Of a stretch of 64,000 nt of DNA, positions 39,848 through 47,943 are shown in pieces; within the stretch, counting starts at the first letter, position 1; the number at the start of each line of letters is the position of its first letter. This DNA comes from JAFGSI01 sp041287425 (lineage in GTDB: Bacteria > Chloroflexota > Anaerolineae > Anaerolineales > Villigracilaceae). Both the position numbers and the translations under genes were made by a program. The DNA is taken from assembly GCA_041287425.1 (NCBI GenBank), contig JBEULG010000006.1, positions 1 to 64,000 of the forward strand. Reading direction: 5' to 3'. The notes beneath the pieces were generated by a model that saw only the letters and a program-made list of their open reading frames with translations, did no database searches and was not told where the DNA came from.

Positions 39848-39871
39848 AACGCATCTTGAGAGAGGCTGTCT

Positions 39872-41632
39872 ATGCGTAACCGGCTTCGTACCATCCTGAC
39901 CGTCCGAGAATTCGAAAGCGAGGAAAAGACGCGCCTGGCGCGCCAGTTAAACGGGATTTTCCTGGTCACCATTCTGGCGTTCGTTTCGCTGGTCGTCTCG
40001 TTTGTCCTGCTGGGCTACCCGCTCTCCACCCCAGGCTACTGGATATTCTCTGGGCTGGCGCTGTTTATCCTCGCCCTGCTTGGCTGGATGCGCCGCGGCC
40101 ACCTGCGTTCATCGGCCATCGTCTTTCTGACCATCTGCTACCTCGGTTTCACCTACGTCGCCTGGATCGAAGCCGGGGTGCGCGATACCGCCTTCATCGG
40201 CCTGACGGCGCTCATCCTGCTGGCCAGCGTCTTTTTGGGAGCGAGAGGCACCATCGTGATGTCCGTCATCAGCGCCCTGACCGGCTGGGGATTGGCCTAC
40301 GCCGAAATCAACGGCCTCATCGCTGCCACCCCCGACGCGCCCATCAACACCGCTGTTTATATGACCGTCGTCTTCCTCACCGTCGGCCTGTTCGCCTATC
40401 TCTCCGTCCATAACCTAAACCGGTCGCTGGAACGCGCCGCCCGCAGCGAGGCCAGTCTCAAAGCCAGCAACGAGGAACTGAACACCCTGCGGGTCAACCT
40501 GGAACAGCAAGTCCGGGAACGCACCGCCGAACTGGAGAAAACCTCCCAATTCAGCCAGCGGCGCGCCAGGCAATTCCAGGCGGTAGCCGAAATTGCCCGC
40601 GCCGCCACCGCTCAGCGTGACCCCGCCGCCTTGCTGTCTGAAGCGACCCGCCTGATCTCCGAACAATTCGGCCACTATCACACCGCCATCTTCCTGCTGG
40701 ACGAAAGCGGGCTGACGGCCAGCCTGCAAGCCGCCAGCAGCCCCGAAGGGCAGAAAATGCTGGCGGAGAACTTCCGCATCAACATTGCCGACGCCGACCT
40801 GGTCGGCCTGGTCATCGCCAGCGGGCAGCCGCGCCTCGCCAGCAGCGCCGACTTCGACTACCCCGACCTGCCGCGCACGCGCTCAGAGGCCGTCCTGCCG
40901 CTGCGCGCCGGCAACCGCGTCATCGGCGCCCTCGACATTCAGAACGAAGCGCCAGACGCCTTTCCAGCCGAAGACATCGAAGTGCTGACCATCCTGGCCG
41001 ATCAGATCGCCATCGCCATCGAAAGCGCCCGCCTCCTCAGCGAGACCGCCCAGGCCCTCAACGAGGCGCGCACCGTTTATGGCCAATCCCTGCGCCAGGG
41101 CTGGGCACAAATTCCGCAACAAATGCGGCTGGCCGGTTTCCTCTACCGCGGCGGAGAACCCAACCCTCTCGAAAAGCCGCTCGACCTGCCCGAAATCCAG
41201 ACCGCCCTGCAAAGTGGCACGCCGGTGACGCAGGAGACTTCCGGCTCGGTCTTCGCCGTGCCGCTCAAACTGCGCGACCAAATCATCGGCGTGCTCGACG
41301 TGCGCAGCCGCGAACCGGGCCGCAAATTCTCGGAAAGCCAATTGACCTTGATTCGCGCCGTCGCCGAGCGGGTTGCCCTGGCGCTCGAAAACGCCCGTCT
41401 GTTCGAGGAAACCACCCGCCGCGCCGAGCGCGAGCGAACCGTCTCCGAAATCAGCACCAAAATCCGCACCACCTCCGACCCACAAACCATGCTGGAAATG
41501 GCCCTCGAAGAACTCAAACGCGCCCTGGGCGCCAGCGAAGTCATCGTCCGGCCCTATCAGCCGCCCCTATCTCCGCCGTCAACCGCTCCCGCACAGAAAA
41601 AAGCGGCCGCCAGGCAAAGCGGCAAAAAATAA
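39872..41632 (+). CDS. Membrane receptor 10 of the array: multi-TM plus GAF with basic C-terminal tail
   Basis: A 586-residue protein. Residues 30-180 hold about six membrane segments, then a coiled coil and a GAF (about 230-385; FGHYHTAIFLLDESGLTASL, YPDLPRTRSEAVLPL). The W-module (GWAQIPQQMRLAGFLYRGG, ALQSGTPVTQ, FAVPLKLRDQIIGVLDVRS) and tail (LEMALEELKRALGASEVIV) are as in the others. Unlike them it ends in a proline-rich stretch and a basic string (KKAAARQSGKK). Because the ParA gene follows 30 bp later, that basic end could be a ParA or nucleoid contact; this is inference. Confidence 0.85.
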   Translation: MRNRLRTILTVREFESEEKTRLARQLNGIFLVTILAFVSLVVSFVLLGYPLSTPGYWIFSGLALFILALLGWMRRGHLRSSAIVFLTICYLGFTYVAWIEAGVRDTAFIGLTALILLASVFLGARGTIVMSVISALTGWGLAYAEINGLIAATPDAPINTAVYMTVVFLTVGLFAYLSVHNLNRSLERAARSEASLKASNEELNTLRVNLEQQVRERTAELEKTSQFSQRRARQFQAVAEIARAATAQRDPAALLSEATRLISEQFGHYHTAIFLLDESGLTASLQAASSPEGQKMLAENFRINIADADLVGLVIASGQPRLASSADFDYPDLPRTRSEAVLPLRAGNRVIGALDIQNEAPDAFPAEDIEVLTILADQIAIAIESARLLSETAQALNEARTVYGQSLRQGWAQIPQQMRLAGFLYRGGEPNPLEKPLDLPEIQTALQSGTPVTQETSGSVFAVPLKLRDQIIGVLDVRSREPGRKFSESQLTLIRAVAERVALALENARLFEETTRRAERERTVSEISTKIRTTSDPQTMLEMALEELKRALGASEVIVRPYQPPLSPPSTAPAQKKAAARQSGKK

Positions 41633-41662
41633 CCTGCGCCCCTTTTAGATTGAGAGGACGCC

Positions 41663-42448
41663 ATGACTCATGTGATTGCCATCAGTAACGAAAAAGGCGG
41701 CGTGGCCAAAACGACCACCACCCTTTCACTGGGCGCCGCCCTGGGCGAACTCGGCCGCCGCGTCCTGCTGATCGACCTCGATCCGCAAGCCAACCTGACC
41801 CTCGCCCTCGGATTCGAACCCGCAAAAGTCGAACACACCAGCGGCGAAATCCTGCTCGACGCCGCCCCCCTGCTCGAAGCGCGGCTGGCGACCAACTTCA
41901 GCGGACTGGAACTCATCCCCGCCAACCTGAGCCTCGAACACGCCGAGCAAGTGCTGCCCATCTATCTCGACTACACCTCGCGCCTGCGCCGCGCCATCGA
42001 AAACGCCGCCCCCCTGCCCTATGACTTCATCGTCATGGACTGCCCGCCCTCCCTCGGCGCCATCACCATCAACGCCCTGAGCGCCTCGAACCTGCTCATC
42101 ATCCCCACCCAAGCCGAATATTTCTCCGCCTACGCCCTGCGCGACATGATGACCATCGTCCGGCAGGTGCGCGCCGATGACAACCCCGACCTGGCCTATC
42201 GCATCCTGGTCACCCTGCTCGACCAGCGCAACCGCACCCACCGCAACATCCTCGAACAACTGGAACGCACCTTCGGAGAAGGCCTGTTCAAAACCATTAT
42301 CGAAGTGGACACCAAATTGCGCGAAAGCCCGATTCTGGGCTTGCCCATCACGCAGTACAAGCCCAACAGCCGGGGCGCCATGCAATACCGCAGCCTGGCT
42401 GAGGAGTTGATTGCTTATGTCGAACAAACGCCTTCAGAAACGGCTTGA
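41663..42448 (+). CDS. ParA/Soj-family ATPase
   Basis: A 261-residue protein of standard ParA length. The deviant Walker A is EKGGVAKTTTTLSLG with signature Lys11 and Lys16. Walker A' is LIDLDPQANLT and Walker B is DFIVMDCPPSLG. ParA ATPases form ATP-dependent, DNA-bound gradients that segregate plasmids and chromosomes or position protein clusters. No parB-like gene or parS-like palindrome cluster is visible, and the gene lies inside a sensory operon. A cargo-positioning role for the receptor/kinase assembly is therefore more likely than DNA segregation. Its 3' end overlaps the hybrid-kinase gene by 32 bp, implying tight co-expression. Confidence 0.92.
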   Translation: MTHVIAISNEKGGVAKTTTTLSLGAALGELGRRVLLIDLDPQANLTLALGFEPAKVEHTSGEILLDAAPLLEARLATNFSGLELIPANLSLEHAEQVLPIYLDYTSRLRRAIENAAPLPYDFIVMDCPPSLGAITINALSASNLLIIPTQAEYFSAYALRDMMTIVRQVRADDNPDLAYRILVTLLDQRNRTHRNILEQLERTFGEGLFKTIIEVDTKLRESPILGLPITQYKPNSRGAMQYRSLAEELIAYVEQTPSETA

Positions 42449-45400
42449 CCAACTCTTTAGCGATATCAAGCAAGCCGAGGGCGGACCTCCCGCCGTCGAG
42501 AAAACGCCTCTTCTGCGGACTCGCCCCCGGCCGCCCGCCGAAGAGACGGCTGCGCCCCGGCCCGCCGGCGAACGGCCGGCTTCGTCCGCCGCGCCGGCGC
42601 CAACCCGACCGGTCGGCGGCGCCTCCGCCGAAATGACCGTCATCACCACCCCGACCAGCCTGGCCCTGCCCTTCCGCCTGGAAGCAGAGCAATGGAGCGT
42701 CATCGAAATCGTCAGCCCGCACGAGCGCGTCTGGACGGCCGACGAGCAGGCTCTGGTCAGGCAGGTGACCGACCAACTCTCTCTGGCCCTGGAAAACGCC
42801 CGCCTGTTCCAGCAAACCCAGCGCCAGGCCCAGGAACTGGCCATCCTGAACGAAATGGGCCAGGAACTTTCCGCCCAACTGGATATCGAGGGCATCGTCA
42901 CCACCGTTCACAAGTACATCGCCCGGCTGATGCCCATCCACAGTTTCTTTGTCGCCCTGTACGACCCCCAGGCCAAAATCATCACCTATCCCTTCTATTT
43001 CCAGGACGGCCAGCGACAAGCCGATACATCCGGCATGACCCGGCCGCTGCGCCAGGGCCTGACCGATTACATGCTCATCAACCGCAAGCCTATCTTTATG
43101 CCCGACCACGTCGAAGAGCAAATGGAGGCCCTGGGCATCGAGAAAATTGTCATCGGTCAGGGCTTGATGCCTCAATGCTGGATGGGCGTGCCTCTCATGA
43201 TTGGCGACGAAGTATTGGGCGCGCTGGGGCTGCAAAGCACGACCACTGCCAATCTCTATACCCCTCACCATCTGGAACTTCTCACCTCCATCGCCCGCCA
43301 AACCGCCATCAGCATCCAGAACACGAAACTGTTCCGCGAGGCCCAAGCGCGCGCCGAAGAGTTGACCATCCTCAACGAGATGAGCCGCGCCCTGACGGCT
43401 CTGACCGACATCCAGCAAATTACCGAAACTCTCTACCAGTTCACCTCGCGCCTGCTCGACACGACCAACTTCTACATCGCCCTCTACGACGAACAAGCCG
43501 ATGAAATCGAATTCCGGATTTCCATCGAAAAAGGCGAGCGCCGTCCCTGGCGCAAACGCCGTCAGGGACACGGCCTGACAGAACACATCATCCACACCGG
43601 ACAGCCGCTGTTGATCGAAGAAAACGTCGGTGCGAAAGTGCGCGAACTCGGCATCGACATGATCGGCGAGGAGGCGCTCTCCTGGCTGGGCGTCCCCATG
43701 ATGATTGGCTCCAAAGTCATCGGCGTCATCGGCATCCAGTCCTACACCACGCCGCGCGCCTTCAACACCACCTCGCTCAATCTGCTGATGTCGATTGCCG
43801 GCCAGGCAGCCATCACCCTCGAAAACGCCCGCCTGTTCGAGGAAACCCGCAAACGCGCCGCCGCCCTCGAGGCCCTGAACGAAATCGGCCGCGCCGCCAC
43901 CTCCCTGCTCGACCTGGATGAGGTGCTGACCATCCTGGTGGACCTGATCAAGGAACGCTTCGGCCATTACTTCGTCGGCATCTCCCTTTTCGAGAATGAG
44001 CGTCTGCTCTTCAAGGTCGGCAGCACCATCGGGAACACCAACGCCCGCTTCGAGCGCACCAACGTGGACCTGACCGAAGGCGTCAGCCTCATCGGCGAGG
44101 CGGCCAGAACCAGTCAGGCGCTGATGGTCAACGATGTCTCCCAAGACCCGCGCTACATGGCCACGCCCGAATTGCCCGATACACACGCCGAAATCGCCGT
44201 CCCCATCACCGTGAAAGGGCGCGTCATCGGTGTATTGGACGTGCAGAGCGAACGACTCAACGCCTACGACCAGGAAAGCCTGTCCATCCTGCAAGCCATC
44301 GCCAGCCAGGCCGGGGCGGCCATCGACAACGCCCGCCTGTTCCAGCAATCGCAGCGCCAGGCCGAAGAGTTGGCCATCTTGAACGAAATGGGCCGCGAAC
44401 TGACCGCCACCCTTGAAACCGCCGCCATCGCCGAGACGCTTTATCGCCAGACCTCGCGTTTGATGGACACCTCGACCTTCTTCATCGCTCTCTACGATGC
44501 TGAAACGGACACGCTCTCCTTCCCTCTGACCGTGGACGGCAATCGGCGCTTCGAAACCGCCCCTCGCCCGCTCGCCGGCGGATTTACCGACTACATCATC
44601 AAGACCCGCCAGCCGGTCTTTGTGCCCGAAGATGTGGAAGGCGCGATGAAAGCACTGGGCATCCAAAAAGTCATTGTGGGAGAAAATACCCCTGCCCAGT
44701 GCTGGATGGGCGTCCCGATGTTGATTGGCGAACGCGTTATCGGCGTCATTGCCGCCCAGAGCGAGGAAAGGCCGCATGTCTACACTGCCCACGACCTGGA
44801 ACTGCTGACCGCCATCGCCAGCCAGGCCGCCATCGCCTTCGAAAACGCCCGCCTGTTCCACAGCGCCCAGTTGCGCGCCGAGGAAATGGCCACCCTGAAC
44901 GACTTAGCCCGCGGCCTGGCCTCTCAACTCAACCTCGACCAAGTCCTGGAGGAAGTCTACCGCGGCATCACCCGCCTGATTGATACGACCAACTTCTACA
45001 TCGCCCTTTACGATGCCAAGAACCACGAACTGGTCTTCCCTCTGAACGTATCCGAATCGATCGTAGACCAAGAAATCGTCCGCCTGTCCGCCGATCAGGG
45101 CATCACCGGCTACGTCGCCCGAACCCGCCAGGGAGTCTTGATTCAGGGCAACGTGACCGATTGGCTGAAAGAACACGGCATCGAATCTGTGGGCGAACCC
45201 ACTGCCTGCTGGTTGGGTGTCCCGATGCTGCTGGGCGAACAAACTCTGGGCGTCCTGGCGGTTCAAAGTTATACCGACCCGCAAGCCTTCGACCGGCGCG
45301 ACCAGGATTTGCTGACCGCCATCGCCAACCAGGCGGCCATTGCCATCCAGAACGCTCGCCTGTTCGAAGAGACCCGCCGCCGGGCCGAAATCGAGCGCAT

Positions 45401-47936
45401 CACCAGCGAAATCTCGGCCATCTTCGTCAGCATTGACCCTCTCGAAACCCCGCGCGGCATTGATGAAGCCCTCGAAAAACTGGGCCGCTTCGCCGGCGTC
45501 GACCGCGCCTACGTCTTCCTGCTCAACCCCGACGGCGTGACCGTCAGCAACACCAACGAATGGTGCGCCGAGGGCATCCGGCCAATCATCAACGAGATGC
45601 AAAATGTGCCACAGGAGTCCTTCCCCTTCCTGCTCGAAACGCTCCGCCGCGCCGAAATCTTCTACCCAAAACTGGACGACCTGCCCGCCGAAGCCGAAGC
45701 CGAACGCAGGCAGTTCGAGAAAGAGGGCCTCCGGTCCATCGTCTGCGCCCCGCTGATCAGCCGCGGCCAGTTGATCGGTCTGTTTGGCCTCGATTCCATC
45801 AAACAAGAACGCCGCTGGAGCCAAGAAGAACTCAACCTCCTGCGCCTGGTAGCCGAGACCGTCGTCACCGCCCTGGGTCGTCAGGAAGCCGCCAGCGCCA
45901 TCCAGCGCCAGAACGAATACCTGGCCACCTCGGCCGAAATCGGCCGCCTGGTCACCTCAACCCTCGACATGACGACGCTCCTCAACCGCACCGTCAACCT
46001 GATTCTGGAGCGCTTCGACTTCTATCACGCTGCCATCTTCCTCATCGAAGAGACCGGCTTCAACGCCGTTTTGGCGGCCGCCACCGGCAAGGCCGGCGAA
46101 GAAATGCTGCGCCGCGGCCACTCCCTGCCGGTCGGCTCGAAATCCATCGTCGGCACCGTCACCTCTTCGGGCCAGCCGCTCATCGTCAACGACACCGCCA
46201 CCGACCCCACCCACCGTCCCAACCCGCTGCTGCCCGATACGCGCGCCGAAGCCGCTATCCCCTTGCGGATTGGCGACCGCATCATCGGCGCCCTCGATAT
46301 CCAATCCACCACCCCCAATGCTTTCACAGGCAGTGACGTCGCCGTCCTGCAAACCCTGGCCGACCAGGTCGCTGTGGCGATTGATAACGCCCGCTCCTAC
46401 GAACTGGCTCAGCAAGCCATTCGCGAAATGCGCGAACTCGACCGCCTCAAGACTCAATTCCTGGCCAACATGAGCCACGAATTGCGCACCCCGCTCAACT
46501 CCATCATCGGCTTCTCGCGCGTCATCCTCAAGGGCATTGACGGCCCCGTCACCGAATTGCAGGAGCAGGACCTCAACGCCATCTACAACTCCGGCCAGCA
46601 CCTGCTGCGTCTTATCAATGACATCCTCGACCTGTCCAAAATCGAAGCCGGCAAGATGGAACTGGCCTTCGACGACGTCAACATCGCCGACACCATCAAC
46701 AGCGTCTTGCCCACCGTCTCCGGCCTGATCAAGGACAAGCCCGTCGTCCTCCAAAAAGAGATCGCCGAGGACTTGCCTCCCGTGCGCGCCGATGCCGTCC
46801 GCATCCGCCAGGTGCTCATCAACCTGCTGTCCAACGCCGCCAAATTCACCGAAAAAGGCTCCATCACCCTCTCGGCCCAAGTCGAGACCAACGAAATGGG
46901 CCAGCCCGAAATCATGGTCAAAGTCATCGACACCGGCCCCGGCATCTCGCCCGAAGACCAAAGCAAACTGTTCCAGCCCTTCTCCCAGGTGGACGCCTCG
47001 CCGACCCGCAAAACCGGCGGCACAGGCCTCGGCCTGTCCATTTCACGCCGCCTGGTCGAACTTCACGGCGGGCGTATCGGCGTCCACAGCGAACTCGGTA
47101 AGGGCAGCGTCTTCTACTTCACGCTGCCTCTGCCGCGTCTCAAAGAGAGCGCCAAGGGACAGGAGGAGAGCCGCCGCGGCGACAAAGTCATCCTGGCCAT
47201 CGACGACGACGCCCAGGTCATCTCCCTCTACGAGCGCTATCTGCAGCCCCAGGGCTTCCAGGTCATTCCCCTCACCGACCCCCTGCAAGCCAAAGAGCGC
47301 ATCCGCCAACTCAAACCGTTCGCCGTCACCCTCGACATCATGATGCCCGGCAAAGATGGCTGGACGCTCCTGAACGAACTCAAGACCGATCCCGAAACGC
47401 GCGACGTGCCGGTCATCATTTGCAGCATCCTGGAAGAAGAGGAAAAAGGCTTCAGCCTGGGCGCGGCCGATTATCTCGTCAAACCCATCCTGGAAGACGA
47501 TTTGCTCAACGCCCTCAACCGCCTGAACGGCGACGGCAGCATCAAAGAGGTCTTGATCATCGACGACGACCCCAAAGACTTGCGTCTCATCGCCAAAATC
47601 CTTGAAGAACGCAGCCGCTATCGGCCCATCCTGGCCCAGGGCGGCACCCAGGGCTGGCAGAGACTCTCCAGCGAACCGCTGCCTCACGCCGTCATCCTCG
47701 ACCTGTTCATGCCCGAAATGGACGGTTTCGCCATCCTCGAAAAAATGCGCACCACGCCCCGCCTGACCGATATCCCCGTCGTCGTCGTCAGCGGCGGCGA
47801 CCTGACCCGCCTCCAGCAAAAACAACTGGCCGATTTCGGCCAAAAATTGCTCCGCAAAGGCACGCTCAACGAACAAGAACTCCTGACCCTGCTCGACCGC
47901 GCCCTCAAGCGCCTCGGGCCAGGGCAGAAAGGCTGA
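42417..47936 (+). CDS. Giant soluble hybrid histidine kinase: half-GAF, seven GAFs, HisKA, HATPase, two receivers
   Basis: A 1839-residue protein from ATG 42417 (GAGGAG 9 bp upstream). It has a basic N-terminal helix (MSNKRLQKRLDQLFSDIKQ), a proline-rich linker, and the C-terminal half of a GAF (about 85-138) like that in the receptors. Seven GAF domains follow at about 139-305, 305-475, 475-640, 640-805, 810-980, 985-1155 and 1165-1325. HisKA has NMSHELRTPLNSIIGFSR with His1354. HATPase has VLINLLSNAAKFTEKG, DTGPGIS and GTGLGLSISRRLV. The two REC domains have Asp1640 (TLDIMMPGKDGW) and Asp1762 (ILDLFMPEMDGF). There is no membrane segment. It is the only kinase in the run and the probable hub for the kinase-less receptors. 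Confidence 0.93.
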   Translation: MSNKRLQKRLDQLFSDIKQAEGGPPAVEKTPLLRTRPRPPAEETAAPRPAGERPASSAAPAPTRPVGGASAEMTVITTPTSLALPFRLEAEQWSVIEIVSPHERVWTADEQALVRQVTDQLSLALENARLFQQTQRQAQELAILNEMGQELSAQLDIEGIVTTVHKYIARLMPIHSFFVALYDPQAKIITYPFYFQDGQRQADTSGMTRPLRQGLTDYMLINRKPIFMPDHVEEQMEALGIEKIVIGQGLMPQCWMGVPLMIGDEVLGALGLQSTTTANLYTPHHLELLTSIARQTAISIQNTKLFREAQARAEELTILNEMSRALTALTDIQQITETLYQFTSRLLDTTNFYIALYDEQADEIEFRISIEKGERRPWRKRRQGHGLTEHIIHTGQPLLIEENVGAKVRELGIDMIGEEALSWLGVPMMIGSKVIGVIGIQSYTTPRAFNTTSLNLLMSIAGQAAITLENARLFEETRKRAAALEALNEIGRAATSLLDLDEVLTILVDLIKERFGHYFVGISLFENERLLFKVGSTIGNTNARFERTNVDLTEGVSLIGEAARTSQALMVNDVSQDPRYMATPELPDTHAEIAVPITVKGRVIGVLDVQSERLNAYDQESLSILQAIASQAGAAIDNARLFQQSQRQAEELAILNEMGRELTATLETAAIAETLYRQTSRLMDTSTFFIALYDAETDTLSFPLTVDGNRRFETAPRPLAGGFTDYIIKTRQPVFVPEDVEGAMKALGIQKVIVGENTPAQCWMGVPMLIGERVIGVIAAQSEERPHVYTAHDLELLTAIASQAAIAFENARLFHSAQLRAEEMATLNDLARGLASQLNLDQVLEEVYRGITRLIDTTNFYIALYDAKNHELVFPLNVSESIVDQEIVRLSADQGITGYVARTRQGVLIQGNVTDWLKEHGIESVGEPTACWLGVPMLLGEQTLGVLAVQSYTDPQAFDRRDQDLLTAIANQAAIAIQNARLFEETRRRAEIERITSEISAIFVSIDPLETPRGIDEALEKLGRFAGVDRAYVFLLNPDGVTVSNTNEWCAEGIRPIINEMQNVPQESFPFLLETLRRAEIFYPKLDDLPAEAEAERRQFEKEGLRSIVCAPLISRGQLIGLFGLDSIKQERRWSQEELNLLRLVAETVVTALGRQEAASAIQRQNEYLATSAEIGRLVTSTLDMTTLLNRTVNLILERFDFYHAAIFLIEETGFNAVLAAATGKAGEEMLRRGHSLPVGSKSIVGTVTSSGQPLIVNDTATDPTHRPNPLLPDTRAEAAIPLRIGDRIIGALDIQSTTPNAFTGSDVAVLQTLADQVAVAIDNARSYELAQQAIREMRELDRLKTQFLANMSHELRTPLNSIIGFSRVILKGIDGPVTELQEQDLNAIYNSGQHLLRLINDILDLSKIEAGKMELAFDDVNIADTINSVLPTVSGLIKDKPVVLQKEIAEDLPPVRADAVRIRQVLINLLSNAAKFTEKGSITLSAQVETNEMGQPEIMVKVIDTGPGISPEDQSKLFQPFSQVDASPTRKTGGTGLGLSISRRLVELHGGRIGVHSELGKGSVFYFTLPLPRLKESAKGQEESRRGDKVILAIDDDAQVISLYERYLQPQGFQVIPLTDPLQAKERIRQLKPFAVTLDIMMPGKDGWTLLNELKTDPETRDVPVIICSILEEEEKGFSLGAADYLVKPILEDDLLNALNRLNGDGSIKEVLIIDDDPKDLRLIAKILEERSRYRPILAQGGTQGWQRLSSEPLPHAVILDLFMPEMDGFAILEKMRTTPRLTDIPVVVVSGGDLTRLQQKQLADFGQKLLRKGTLNEQELLTLLDRALKRLGPGQKG

Positions 47937-47943
47937 GATTCTT

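Noticed and set aside
19865..41632. Ten separate sensor kinases or chemoreceptors
   Set aside because: No HisKA/HATPase, GGDEF, PP2C or MCP hairpin motif is found in any of the ten. All end in the same short tail.
41663..42448. Chromosome or plasmid partition locus / replication origin
   Set aside because: No ParB, parS-like palindromes, dnaA boxes or replication genes are seen. The gene is inside a signalling run.
42348..44861. Minus-strand 837-codon frame opposite the hybrid kinase
   Set aside because: It mirrors the repeated GAF codons and has no domain. The plus frame continues into an intact kinase core.
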